Source: an uncultured Prevotella sp.
Lineage (GTDB): Bacteria > Bacteroidota > Bacteroidia > Bacteroidales > Bacteroidaceae
Assembly: GCA_900540375.1 (NCBI GenBank)
Contig: UQFS01000001.1
Coordinates: forward strand, 129,987-193,986
DNA: 64,000 bases
Direction: 5' to 3'
A program made the translations under genes and the position numbers. How positions within the stretch are numbered: position 1 is the first letter of the stretch; the number at the start of each line of letters is the position of its first letter. Below the pieces are notes generated by a model that worked only from the letters and a program-made list of their open reading frames with translations, had not been told where the DNA came from and did no database searches. This document shows positions 8,135 through 16,643 of the stretch, piece by piece.

Positions 8135-8941
8135 TTATAGTGCGCAGCAGTTTACTTTGTTCGCGACCATAGAAGTGAGCTCCACAAACTGCTGGACGGA
8201 GAGCTGTTCTGGACGCTTCGTCATGATGTCTTGCGCGAAGAAGTCGGGCGAGGGCATGGTCTGTGGCGTGAAGAGCTGGCGCAACGAGACACGCAACATC
8301 TTGCGGCGCTGACCGAAGACTGCCTTCACCACACGCTTGAAGAGTACTTCGTCGCAGCCGAGATCATTTACGTTGTTGCGCGTCATGCGTATCACGGCAC
8401 TCTTGACCTTTGGTGGCGGGTTGAAGACACCTTCGTCGACGGTGAAGAGATACTCCACATCGTACCAGGCTTGTATCATCACGCTGAGGATGCCGTAAGC
8501 CTTGTTGCCCGGTGCGGAGGCGATACGCTGAGCCACCTCACGCTGGATCATACCCGTACAGCATGGGATAAGATCCTTGAAGTCGAGCATCTTGAAGAAG
8601 ATCTGTGACGAGATGTCGTAGGGATAGTTGCCCGTGAGCACAAACTGCCGGCCATCGAAGATCTTGTTCAGGTTCATGCGCAGGAAGTCCTCGCCGATGA
8701 TCTGGTCGCGTAGTTCGGGATAGCGCTCGTTGAGGTAAGCCACGCTCTCAGAGTCGATCTCCACGGCTTTGACCTCCCGGTCCTTCTTCACTAAATACTG
8801 TGTGAGGACTCCCATACCCGGTCCGATCTCTAATATGGGCAGTGCCGGGCAGGCGTCTACTGTGTCGGCGATGCGTCGTGCCACGTCAAGATCAGTCAGG
8901 AAGTGCTGGCCGAGGTTTTTCTTTGGCTTTACTTGCTTCAT
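8135..8941 (-). CDS. rsmA: 16S rRNA (adenine1518/1519-N6)-dimethyltransferase
   Basis: 268 aa. KsgA/RsmA dimethylates two adjacent adenines in helix 45 of 16S rRNA late in 30S assembly. Motifs are KKNLGQHFL at the N terminus, the SAM-binding LEIGPGMGVLTQYL and the catalytic NYPY (NLPY-type) in LTGNYPYDIS. It stands alone on its own -7 box (TACATTTG, minus strand, 8969-8976). Confidence 0.96.
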   Translation of the reverse strand: MKQVKPKKNLGQHFLTDLDVARRIADTVDACPALPILEIGPGMGVLTQYLVKKDREVKAVEIDSESVAYLNERYPELRDQIIGEDFLRMNLNKIFDGRQFVLTGNYPYDISSQIFFKMLDFKDLIPCCTGMIQREVAQRIASAPGNKAYGILSVMIQAWYDVEYLFTVDEGVFNPPPKVKSAVIRMTRNNVNDLGCDEVLFKRVVKAVFGQRRKMLRVSLRQLFTPQTMPSPDFFAQDIMTKRPEQLSVQQFVELTSMVANKVNCCAL

Positions 8942-8968
8942 GTTGCTTATATGTTTTTTCTTTGGTTA

Positions 8969-8976
8969 CAAATGTA
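8969..8976 (-). promoter_or_regulatory. -7 box TACATTTG for rsmA
   Basis: Minus-strand consensus box with a predicted start near 8963, 22 bases before the rsmA ATG. Confidence 0.6.
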
Positions 8977-9031
8977 CGAAAAACATTGGGGATAGGCAAG
9001 AAACAGGATAAAAGAATTGCCGTCAGAGCAC

Positions 9032-9069
9032 AAAAAAGACCGGAAACAGATTACTCCATTCCCGGTCTT
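9032..9069 (-). terminator. Rho-independent terminator of the microprotein unit
   Basis: Read on the minus strand, AAGACCGG (9069-9062) pairs with CCGGTCTT (9043-9036) and is followed by a run of T to 9032. It lies 40 bases after the stop of the 31-codon ORF and ends a self-contained transcript of about 295 nt. Confidence 0.75.
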
Positions 9070-9109
9070 CTATGTATTCTCTCTATTTTTTTCAAATCTA
9101 TAAGGCTGT

Positions 9110-9205
9110 TTACTTGCCCTCGACCATACGGTCCATTGTCAGAGCCAGTGCAGAAGCACCTACGAAAGCAACAGCTACCAATGCGATAAATGTCATCATA
9201 CTCAT
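9110..9205 (-). CDS. 31-aa single-pass membrane microprotein (predicted)
   Basis: ATG at 9205 to TAA at 9110. The translation is MSMMTFIALVAVAFVGASAL followed by ALTMDRMVEGK: one hydrophobic helix (residues 5-22) with a short charged tail. It is not inside a larger gene. A full consensus promoter (9332-9363), a leader of about 120 bases, a purine-rich AAAGGTAAAAAGATT just before the ATG and a terminator 40 bases downstream all point to a dedicated small gene. The family is not recognised. The alternative is that the transcript acts as a small RNA and the ORF is incidental, but the clean helix plus charged end argues for a protein. Confidence 0.6.
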   Translation of the reverse strand: MSMMTFIALVAVAFVGASALALTMDRMVEGK

Positions 9206-9331
9206 AATCTTTTTACCTTTCTTTACTTTAAATTCTACTTTTGTTATCCTTTGCCCTTGATCCCGTGTTGTGGGGATCTTCTTGCGGGCTTGTTATCCTT
9301 GTGACCTCTATGGGTCTCTGTTTTACGTTTG

Positions 9332-9363
9332 CAAAGGTAGGAACTTTTCTCTGTGTGCGCAAA
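9332..9363 (-). promoter_or_regulatory. Promoter of the microprotein gene
   Basis: Minus-strand TTTG (9363-9360), 20-base spacer, TACCTTTG (9339-9332). Predicted start near 9326. The leader contains a GATCCC/GGGATC hairpin (9259-9278) and two copies of TTGTTATCCTT (9241 and 9289 regions), whose role is unknown. Confidence 0.75.
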
Positions 9364-9511
9364 CAATTGTGGTTTTATTCGTAAAATATGTGTTTTTAAT
9401 TGATTCGTGTCAAGTGGGTTGACGTGTGTCAATGGATTCTACATGGGTAGAAGCGTGCATTATAAAATGATTATTTTTCTAAAAAAGTTTCGTTATTCCA
9501 CTGAATTACAT

Positions 9512-9519
9512 TACTTTTG
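9512..9519 (+). promoter_or_regulatory. -7 box TACTTTTG, nearly leaderless start
   Basis: Consensus box only 8 bases before the ATG at 9528, so the message would have a leader of 0-4 bases. Confidence 0.55.
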
Positions 9520-9527
9520 TATGCTAT

Positions 9528-10547
9528 ATGAAGAACGGAAACACCATCAACAACATAGTGAAGGTGGCATTGAGCCTGTTGCTGGGCGGCGCCATCCTCT
9601 ATTGGATGTATCGTGGCTTTGACTTCCAAGGCATGAAGCAGGTGTTGCTCCACGGGATGGACTGGACATGGATGCTCCTTTCTTTTCCCTTCGGCATACT
9701 GGCGCAAGCCTTTCGTGGCTGGCGCTGGCAGCAGACGTTGGAGCCTGTCGGAGAGAAGCCGCGCGCCTCAGTGTCGGTCAACAGTATCTTTGTGTCCTAT
9801 GCCGTGAGCCTGCTGATCCCCCGTGTGGGCGAGTTCGCACGCTGTGGCATCCTGCGGCGGTGGGACGGAGTTTCGTTTCCCAAGGCTTTGGGTACAGTGG
9901 TCACCGAGCGTGCCATCGACTCCGTGCTGGTGCTGGTGATGATCGTAGCCACGCTGCTCTCCCAGTTCCGTGTCTTCCAGTCTTTCTTCCGGCGCACGGG
10001 CACGCGTGTCGATGAGTTTTTGGCAAGCTTCTCGTCTACGGGCTGGCTGGTGACGATGATATGTGGCATAGCCGTGATCATCCTGCTCTGGGTGCTGCTC
10101 AGAAAGATGTCTATATATAATAAGGTGAAGGATCTCTTCCATGGACTGTGGCAGGGAGTCGTGTCGGTACGCTATGTCAAGAACGTACCCTTGTTTATCT
10201 TCTACTCCGTTGCCATCTGGGCTTGCTACTTCCTTCACTACTATCTCACCTTTTTCTGTTTCGACGCGACCCGTCATTTAGGTTTCGCCTGTGCGATGGT
10301 TACATTCATCGTTGGCAGCATCGCCGTCATCGTGCCCACTCCCAATGGTGCCGGCCCGTGGCACTTTGCGGTGAAGACCATGCTCATCCTCTATGGCGTT
10401 GCGTCTACGGCAGCCCTGAACTTTGTGCTTATCGTCCACAGCATACAGACCCTGCTCGTCGTGGTCATCGGCATCTATGGATGGATGGCCTTAAGTTTCA
10501 CGAAGAAGAGAGTGAGCAATAAGAAAGGGACAATCATCAGTGAATAG
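9528..10547 (+). CDS. Flippase-like membrane protein (LPG_synthase_TM / YbhN family)
   Basis: 339 aa with about eight membrane segments, starting VKVALSLLLGGAILYWMYRG. The family signatures RGWRWQQTLEP, YAVSLLIPRVGEFARCGILR and GTVVTERAIDSVLVLV match the UPF0104/lysylphosphatidylglycerol synthetase membrane region without the catalytic C-terminal domain. Relatives are thought to move lipids across the inner membrane; the lipid here is unknown. It is followed by pepD after 35 bases and could be cotranscribed. The start is fixed by the promoter and by the charged N terminus before the first helix. Confidence 0.85.
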   Translation: MKNGNTINNIVKVALSLLLGGAILYWMYRGFDFQGMKQVLLHGMDWTWMLLSFPFGILAQAFRGWRWQQTLEPVGEKPRASVSVNSIFVSYAVSLLIPRVGEFARCGILRRWDGVSFPKALGTVVTERAIDSVLVLVMIVATLLSQFRVFQSFFRRTGTRVDEFLASFSSTGWLVTMICGIAVIILLWVLLRKMSIYNKVKDLFHGLWQGVVSVRYVKNVPLFIFYSVAIWACYFLHYYLTFFCFDATRHLGFACAMVTFIVGSIAVIVPTPNGAGPWHFAVKTMLILYGVASTAALNFVLIVHSIQTLLVVVIGIYGWMALSFTKKRVSNKKGTIISE

Positions 10548-10582
10548 ATAAAATATTTATTGTAACCATTAAACGTAATATT

Positions 10583-12037
10583 ATGAGTGAAATCAGCAAT
10601 CTGCAGCCAGCAGCCATCTGGCGCAATTTCGACGCGCTGACACAGGTGCCACGTCCGTCAGGTCACTTAGAGAAAGTACAGCAGTTCCTTCTTGACTTCG
10701 CAGCCAAGATCGGAGTGGAGGCTTTCAAGGATGCCGGCGGAAACATCGTCATGCGCAAACCGGCCACCCGGGGCTATGAGAACCGTAAGACCACGCTGTT
10801 GCAGGCTCACATGGATATGGTGCCACAGAAGACTCCTGACAGCAAGCATAACTTCGAGACAGACCCGATAGAAACTTATGTCGAGGACGGTTGGGTACAC
10901 GCCAAAGGCACTACGCTCGGCTCTGACGATGGTATCGGTGTGGCTGCCATCATGGGTGTGTTTGAGAGTACGGATCTCAGGCACGGCCCTTTGGAGGCTC
11001 TGATCACACGCGACGAGGAGACGGGTATGTTTGGAGCCAATGAGTTGCCCAAGGGAGAACTCAATGCTGACTATTATCTCAACCTCGACTCTGAGACCTG
11101 GGGTAACTTCTGTATCGGCAGTGCAGGTGGTATCGACATCACTGCTACGCTGCAATATCAGGAAGCGGAGAACGACCAGGAGGCTGCCGTCAAGGTGACG
11201 CTGAAGGGCTTGCGTGGCGGACACTCAGGTTTGGAGATCAACGCCGGTCGTGCCAACGCCAATAAGGAGATGGTACGTCTCGTGCGTGAGGCTATTGCAG
11301 AGCTGGGTGCCCGTCTCGTCTGCTGGGAAGGTGGCAACATGCGCAATGCCATTCCTTCTCATGCCGAGGTCGTGCTCGCTTTGCCTAAGGCCAATGTGGA
11401 GGCATTGAAGCAGATGGTAGAGAAGCAGCGTCTGGCTATCGAGGATGAGTTCAAGACCATCGAGAGCAACGTGCTGTTCTTCTGCGAGGATGTTGACAAA
11501 CCTGCTACATTGGTGCCGGAAGAGATTCAGGACAATCTCGTAGACGCTATCTATGGTTGCCACAACGGCGTGGTGCGCTTCATTCCTGTCAAGCCCGACG
11601 TGGTGGAAACTTCGTCCAACCTCGCCATCATCTCCATCGGAGAGGGTAAGGCCGCTGTCAAGATCTTGGCTCGCTCCAGCCGCGAGGATATGAAGATGTA
11701 CGTGGCTACGCAATTGGAGAGCGTGTTCTCTATGGCAGGTATGAAGGTAGAGTTCTCCGGTTCTTACGGTGGTTGGGATCCTAATCCTGACAGCTCTCTG
11801 CTGAAGTTGCTGTGCAGAGTCTACAAAGAGCAGAACGGTAAGGATGCAACCGTCGTCGTTGATCATGCCGGACTGGAGTGCTCGGTCATCCTGGAGAAGT
11901 ACCCCAACATGGAGGTTGTCTCTCTCGGTCCTACGCTCCGCAGTCCGCACACCGTCAACGAGCGCTTCGAGATCGCTACCGCTGAGCCTTTCTGGAAGCT
12001 CCTGACAGCAGTGCTCGAGCAAGTCCCCGAGAAGTAG
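10583..12037 (+). CDS. pepD: Aminoacyl-histidine dipeptidase (Xaa-His dipeptidase)
   Basis: 484 aa, typical M20C family length. A cytosolic di-zinc peptidase that cleaves Xaa-His dipeptides such as carnosine. Metal and catalytic motifs are LLQAHMDMVPQK (HxD), GSDDGIGVA, TRDEETGMFGA (EE), LDSETWG and the lid-domain GGHSGLEI; a C-terminal PHTVNERFEI supplies the last histidine. ATG 10583 gives the family start SEISNLQPAAIWRNFDALTQ. The gene is followed by a 400-base gap rich in repeats. Confidence 0.95.
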   Translation: MSEISNLQPAAIWRNFDALTQVPRPSGHLEKVQQFLLDFAAKIGVEAFKDAGGNIVMRKPATRGYENRKTTLLQAHMDMVPQKTPDSKHNFETDPIETYVEDGWVHAKGTTLGSDDGIGVAAIMGVFESTDLRHGPLEALITRDEETGMFGANELPKGELNADYYLNLDSETWGNFCIGSAGGIDITATLQYQEAENDQEAAVKVTLKGLRGGHSGLEINAGRANANKEMVRLVREAIAELGARLVCWEGGNMRNAIPSHAEVVLALPKANVEALKQMVEKQRLAIEDEFKTIESNVLFFCEDVDKPATLVPEEIQDNLVDAIYGCHNGVVRFIPVKPDVVETSSNLAIISIGEGKAAVKILARSSREDMKMYVATQLESVFSMAGMKVEFSGSYGGWDPNPDSSLLKLLCRVYKEQNGKDATVVVDHAGLECSVILEKYPNMEVVSLGPTLRSPHTVNERFEIATAEPFWKLLTAVLEQVPEK

Positions 12038-12057
12038 ACGATAAAGACAGGTTCCTT

Positions 12058-12260
12058 TTGAAACATAAAGACATGTTTCCTTGTTTAAGACATAAAGACA
12101 TAAAGAACATATTTTCTTTTTGTCTTTATGTCTTTTTTGTCTTTATGTCTAAACAAAGAGAAATGTGTCTTTTTGTCTAAACAAAAAAGAATATGTCATT
12201 TTTGTCTTTATGTCTAAATAAAAGAAGCATGTCTTCTTGTCTTGCTTTTGTCATCTTTGT
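12058..12260. repeat. Degenerate GACATAAAGACA / TGTCTTTATGTC repeat cluster
   Basis: The gap after pepD holds at least seven copies of AGACATAAAGAC or its complement GTCTTTATGTCT, in both orientations, spaced by A/T-rich text. Opposite copies (12086-12105 versus 12121-12150) can pair into a long hairpin. The same motif returns at 29483-29530 and 30189-30345. Confidence 0.7.
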
Positions 12261-12282
12261 CATCAAAAAGAATATTAAATCG

Positions 12283-12313
12283 TTGGCCTACTCGCATATT
12301 TTTTCTAATTTTG
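12283..12313 (+). promoter_or_regulatory. Promoter upstream of corA
   Basis: TTG (12283-12285), 20-base spacer and TAATTTTG (12306-12313). Predicted start near 12320, giving a leader of about 115 bases that contains an 11-codon ORF and a GACTC/GAGTC hairpin (12389-12401). Confidence 0.7.
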
Positions 12314-12341
12314 CAGTCAGTTAATCAATATTCATTAATTT

Positions 12342-12377
12342 ATGGACGATTATCACGCGGAAAACTTCAAGTATTAA
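12342..12377 (+). CDS. Possible 11-aa leader peptide ahead of corA
   Basis: ATG to TAA encodes MDDYHAENFKY. It lies between the promoter and corA, followed within about 15 bases by a small hairpin (GACTCAGAGAGTC). Acidic start and aromatic residues are notable, but an ORF of this size can occur by chance. If real it could couple corA expression to translation, as in Mg-sensing leaders of other bacteria. Confidence 0.3.
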   Translation: MDDYHAENFKY

Positions 12378-12436
12378 CGTGAGGATTCGACTCAGAGAGT
12401 CAGTCCCCACACATCTTATCATGGAGATTGGCTACA

Positions 12437-13363
12437 ATGAGAACATATTGGAACATTGAGAAAAAGCTGAGCGCCCTCCAGGAGTGGCAGCCCAACTGCT
12501 GGATTCAAGTAACGTGCCCCACCGACGATGACCAGCGCGAACTGGTGGACAAATTCAATATCCCCGATTATTTCCTCAGCGACATCAGCGATACCGATGA
12601 GCGCGCCCGCTATGAGTACGACGATGGTTGGATGCTCATCATCTTGCGTATTCCTTATGTCAAGGAGGTGAAGAGCCGTACTCCTTATACTACAGTGCCG
12701 CTTGGCATCATCCATAAGCGCGATGTGACCATCACCGTCTGCTTCTACGAGACGAATATGATGATCGACTTCGTCAGCTATCAGCAGAAACGTGGTGAGG
12801 GATTCACCGACTATGTCGACATGATCTTCCGACTCTTCCTCTCCAGTGCCGTGTGGTACTTGAAGCGGTTGAAACAGATCAATACCCTTATCGAGAAGGC
12901 TAAGCACAACCTCGACAGTGAGATCAACAACGAGAGCCTGGTCGGACTGTCAAGGCTGCAAGACTCGTTGACCTTCTTCATTACTTCCATCCGTGGTAAC
13001 GAGAACCTGCTGCAGAAACTGAAGTTCAAACTGCAAGTCGATGAGTTGGATGCTGACCTTATCGAGGATGTCAGCATCGAGATGACGCAGGCACGCGAGA
13101 CCACCAACATCTACTCCAACATTCTGGAGTCGACGATGGACACCTATCAGAGCGTCATCAACAACAATATGAACACGACGATGCGTAACCTTTCGTCGAT
13201 CAACATCGTGCTGATGTTCCCTACGCTCATCGCCAGTTTCTATGGTATGAACGTTGTCAACGGGCTTGAGACATCGCACTATGGCTTTGTCATCACCATC
13301 GCCATATCTGTTGTCGTGACCGCTATCAGCCTGTGGTATTTGAAACGGAAAAGGCTCCTTTAA
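12437..13363 (+). CDS. corA: CorA family divalent metal transporter
   Basis: 308 aa from ATG 12437, preceded by GGAGATTGG, one of the few SD-like sequences here. The large cytoplasmic N-terminal domain (MRTYWNIEKKLSALQEWQ) is followed by the pore-lining helix that ends in the hallmark YGMN (about residues 268-271) and a second C-terminal membrane helix ending in KRKRLL. It forms a pentameric Mg channel; Co, Ni or Zn transport cannot be excluded. The loop after GMN (VVNGLETSHYG) is negatively charged as usual. It is monocistronic. Confidence 0.92.
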   Translation: MRTYWNIEKKLSALQEWQPNCWIQVTCPTDDDQRELVDKFNIPDYFLSDISDTDERARYEYDDGWMLIILRIPYVKEVKSRTPYTTVPLGIIHKRDVTITVCFYETNMMIDFVSYQQKRGEGFTDYVDMIFRLFLSSAVWYLKRLKQINTLIEKAKHNLDSEINNESLVGLSRLQDSLTFFITSIRGNENLLQKLKFKLQVDELDADLIEDVSIEMTQARETTNIYSNILESTMDTYQSVINNNMNTTMRNLSSINIVLMFPTLIASFYGMNVVNGLETSHYGFVITIAISVVVTAISLWYLKRKRLL

Positions 13364-13416
13364 TACACTAAACGGCGGCAAACTTAAGTTTTTTCGTGAA
13401 AAAACAGTAGTTTTTG

Positions 13417-13446
13417 TTGGAATTACAGTTTTTTTGTTTAAGTTTG
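13417..13446 (+). promoter_or_regulatory. Promoter of the DUF349 gene
   Basis: TTG (13417-13419), 19-base spacer and TAAGTTTG (13439-13446). Predicted start near 13453, leader about 100 bases with no ORF seen. Confidence 0.65.
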
Positions 13447-13551
13447 CATAATAATATCAAATAGCATGTGTTGTCTGCTCCCTTGTCGTCTATGAATAGC
13501 GACGAGGGAGGGGACAAGTGATAAACCGAATCATAAACTTAAAACGGTGTA

Positions 13552-15537
13552 ATGATGGACTCTCAAGAAAACGCCTTGGAGCAGGATAAGAACCTGGTCC
13601 AGGGAGCCACGGAAGGCGAACAGAATGCTGTGCAGGCACAGAACGAGAATGTAGAAAACGCAAAGGCTGCCACTGAGGCTCCTGCTGAATCGTCTGAGAC
13701 CGTGCAGCAAGAAGCGTCTACAAACCAGGAACAGTCGGCCGAAAGCCAGAAACAAGAGGATGAGCCACAGACGGCTGAAGCCTCGGAAGCAAATCAGAAT
13801 GGCGACAGTTCTATGGAACAGCCTGTTCATAAGGTCTATGCCTCTAAGCAGGAAGTGCTCGAAAGAGTCAAGGAGATTGCCCGCAACGAGGACAAGCCCG
13901 ATAAGGATGAAGTGGAGCACTTGAAGTCTTCCTTCTACAGATTCCACATTGCCGAGCGCGAGAAACGGCAGAAAGACTATCTCGAAACCGGTGGCGATCC
14001 TGAGAAATATCAGATTCTGCCCGATGACGACGAGGAGACCTTCAAGGCAGAGATGCAGATCATCAAGGAGAAACGCGCCAAGGCTTTCCAAGAGCAGGAG
14101 GCTGAGAAGCAGGTCAATCTGCGACGTAAGCTCGACATCATTGAGAAGATCAAGGCAATGGCTACCTCTCCCGAGGAAGCCAACAAAAACTATAACGAGT
14201 TCAAAGAACTGCAGAAGGAGTTCAAGGAGATCAAGTCTGTGCCGCCGGAGAAAGCCAATGAGGTGTGGCGCAACTACCAACTCTATGTAGAGCAGTTCTA
14301 TGACTTGCTCAACCTCAACCGCGAAGCCCGTGAGTATGACTTCAAGAAGAACCTTGAAGCCAAGACGAAGCTCTGTGAGGAAGCGGAGGCTTTGGACAAG
14401 GTGTCCGACGTGGTCAGTGCCTTCCATCAGTTGCAGGAGCTGCACGCACAGTATCGTGAGATCGGTCCTGTTGCCAAAGATCTGCGTGAACAGATCTGGG
14501 CGCGCTTCAAGGCTGCCAGTACGGTCATCAACAAAAAGCACCAGCAGCACTTTGAGGAGCTTCGTGCCAAGGAGGAGGAGAACCTCGCCAAGAAGACGGA
14601 GCTCTGCGAGAAGGTGGAAGCCTTAGCCAAAGAGGAAAACAAGGGCATTGGCGACTGGGAGAAGCATTCCAAGGCTATCATCGCCTTGCAGCAGGAGTGG
14701 AAGACCATCGGCTTTGCACCGCAGAAGATGAACGTGAAGATCTTTGAGCGCTTCCGTGCTGCCTGTGATGACTTCTTCAGCCGTAAGAGCGAGTTCTTCA
14801 AACAACTCAAGCAGCAGTTCGCCGTCAACGCAGAGAAGAAGCGTGAACTCATCAAGAAGGCTCAGGAGCTGACCGACTCCACCGATTGGAAGACTACGGG
14901 TGATAAGTTCGTTGCGTTGCAAAAGGAGTGGAAGACCGTCGGCGCTGTGCCAAAGAAGCTTGGTGACCAGCTGTGGAACGAGTTCCTCACGGCTTGCAAC
15001 CACTTCTTCGATGCACGCAACGCTGCTCACGCCGGCACGCGTACGGAAGAGAAAGCCAACCTGCAGAAGAAGCGCGACATCATCGCTCAGCTCAAGGAAC
15101 TTGCCGAGCAGAGCGTGGAGAATGCGCAGGATAAGGTACAGGAGCTTGTCGACGCCTATAATGCTGTCGGTCATGTGCCGTTCAAGGAGAAGGATAAGAT
15201 CTTCAAGGAGTACCACGATGTGTTGGACAAGATCTATAGTGATCTGCACGTGTCCGTAGCCCGCCGCCGTCTTGATAACTTCAAACAGAACCTGCGCAAC
15301 GTAGCGAAGCGTGGCGGGGATGCTGTGGACAACGAGCGTGGTCGTCTGGCTCGCCGCTATGAGCAGCTCAAGCAGGAGATTGCCACTTACGAGAATAACC
15401 TTGGCTTCCTGAATATCTCAAGCAAGAAGGGCAACAGCCTCGTTGACGAGATGAACCGAAAGGTGCAGCGACTCAAAGACGACGCTGAGCTCGTGCGGCA
15501 GAAGATCAAGGCGATCGACAGTCAAGATAATAATTAA
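13552..15537 (+). CDS. DUF349 domain-containing protein
   Basis: 661 aa. The first 100 residues are low-complexity and rich in E, Q, A and S (many EQ and QN pairs). The rest is a chain of about six helical DUF349 repeats with the recurring WKTIGFAP / WKTVGAVPKK / YREIGPV pattern about every 75 residues, each with a conserved LQxEWK. The whole protein is expected to be a long, charged coiled-coil-like rod in the cytoplasm. Its role is unknown; DUF349 proteins are widespread in Bacteroidetes. A strong terminator follows. Confidence 0.9.
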   Translation: MMDSQENALEQDKNLVQGATEGEQNAVQAQNENVENAKAATEAPAESSETVQQEASTNQEQSAESQKQEDEPQTAEASEANQNGDSSMEQPVHKVYASKQEVLERVKEIARNEDKPDKDEVEHLKSSFYRFHIAEREKRQKDYLETGGDPEKYQILPDDDEETFKAEMQIIKEKRAKAFQEQEAEKQVNLRRKLDIIEKIKAMATSPEEANKNYNEFKELQKEFKEIKSVPPEKANEVWRNYQLYVEQFYDLLNLNREAREYDFKKNLEAKTKLCEEAEALDKVSDVVSAFHQLQELHAQYREIGPVAKDLREQIWARFKAASTVINKKHQQHFEELRAKEEENLAKKTELCEKVEALAKEENKGIGDWEKHSKAIIALQQEWKTIGFAPQKMNVKIFERFRAACDDFFSRKSEFFKQLKQQFAVNAEKKRELIKKAQELTDSTDWKTTGDKFVALQKEWKTVGAVPKKLGDQLWNEFLTACNHFFDARNAAHAGTRTEEKANLQKKRDIIAQLKELAEQSVENAQDKVQELVDAYNAVGHVPFKEKDKIFKEYHDVLDKIYSDLHVSVARRRLDNFKQNLRNVAKRGGDAVDNERGRLARRYEQLKQEIATYENNLGFLNISSKKGNSLVDEMNRKVQRLKDDAELVRQKIKAIDSQDNN

Positions 15538-15557
15538 CCTGCCAATCATAATAGAAG

Positions 15558-15600
15558 ATCCCAAGCAATGAGACGTGAGTCACATGCTTGGGATTTTTTT
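15558..15600 (+). terminator. Rho-independent terminator after the DUF349 gene
   Basis: ATCCCAAGCA (15558-15567) pairs with TGCTTGGGAT (15585-15594), followed by a run of eight T. It separates the DUF349 gene from the converging menE. Confidence 0.88.
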
Positions 15601-15611
15601 TGCCCTTCTTT

Positions 15612-16643
15612 TTATTCTATTACGATGTCTCTCTTTGGCTTGCCGGTTTCTGTCATGGGTATCTGGTCGATGTGCTGCACTTCGCGTGGAACCCAGTATT
15701 TGGGTAGGACACGGCGGCAGATGGCGGCAACGGCATCGGTGTCGGAGGCCTCGGTGAGCAGGATCTCGGCCTCGCCGAACTTCACGTTCTTGCGTCGGGA
15801 GATGATGAAAGGGGCGGGGAGATGAGGCTTTAAAGCATGCTCCACCTCCTCAATCTGTATTTTGATGCCTCCCGAGACAATCACGTTGTCCTTGCGGCCG
15901 AGGATGCGGAAGCCCTTGCGGGGGACGATCTCTGCGCGGTCGTTGGTCTTTAGTGTTCCCTCATGCACCAATGGCGCATCGATCATCAGACAATCATCTT
16001 TGTCCAGACTTACTTTGACACTTGGGAAAGGCTGGTACCACTCGCTGGCCTCGGGGCCGTTGAGTCGTCGCAAGGCGATATGCGAGAGCGTCTCCGTCAT
16101 GCCGTAAGTGCTCCACACCGCATGAGGGAAGTCACGCAAAGCCACCGCCAGTTGGTCATCAATTGCTCCGCCGCCGATGATGAGATGACGGGTCTGACGC
16201 AACAATGCCGCTTCTTCGGGCACTTGCAGGGTGTTGTAGACTTGCAGGGGAACCATAGCGGCGAAAGTCGGAGCCGGGATTCTCTGTCCTTGTGGACAAG
16301 GGCGGGGCAGGGCAGCAGGGTCATGGAAGTCTGTCTCTGTGACGCATTGCCCTTGCAATAAGGCCGCCATGGGATGTCCACTCGGCTCTATGCTGAGCAA
16401 GCGCAGCCGACGCTCGATGGATCGGACCACGACCATCTTCGCACCGATATACTTCAGATTCATGCAGAGCAGTGCCGTGTCACCAGGTTGCAGTCCCAGG
16501 AAATCGCAGGTGATACGGGCAGAGTTGCGCATCTTTTCCTTTTCGGGCCACATCGGTTTGGGCGCACCCGTACTGCCACTGGTGTGGACGAGAACACGGT
16601 CACTGCTGTTGCGCCACTCACTTAGGAATTCTTCGAGTACCAT
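15612..16643 (-). CDS. menE: o-Succinylbenzoate-CoA ligase (short Bacteroidetes form)
   Basis: 343 aa, shorter than the 450-490 aa of Bacillus or E. coli MenE but usual for Bacteroidales. It activates o-succinylbenzoate with ATP and CoA. The ATP-binding loop HTSGSTGAPK lies at the N terminus (residues 20-29), so the first adenylation subdomain is largely missing; YGMTETLSHIALR and the hinge GRKDNVIVSGGIKI are present, as is the C-terminal lysine segment PMTETGKPKRD. Its start lies inside menC (22-base overlap), so the two are translationally coupled. Confidence 0.9.
   Translation of the reverse strand: MVLEEFLSEWRNSSDRVLVHTSGSTGAPKPMWPEKEKMRNSARITCDFLGLQPGDTALLCMNLKYIGAKMVVVRSIERRLRLLSIEPSGHPMAALLQGQCVTETDFHDPAALPRPCPQGQRIPAPTFAAMVPLQVYNTLQVPEEAALLRQTRHLIIGGGAIDDQLAVALRDFPHAVWSTYGMTETLSHIALRRLNGPEASEWYQPFPSVKVSLDKDDCLMIDAPLVHEGTLKTNDRAEIVPRKGFRILGRKDNVIVSGGIKIQIEEVEHALKPHLPAPFIISRRKNVKFGEAEILLTEASDTDAVAAICRRVLPKYWVPREVQHIDQIPMTETGKPKRDIVIE

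Noticed and set aside
13531..14550. 339-codon minus-strand frame opposite the DUF349 gene
   Set aside because: Complement of a Glu/Lys-rich coiled-coil sequence, which always yields Leu/Phe/Ser-rich text resembling a membrane protein.
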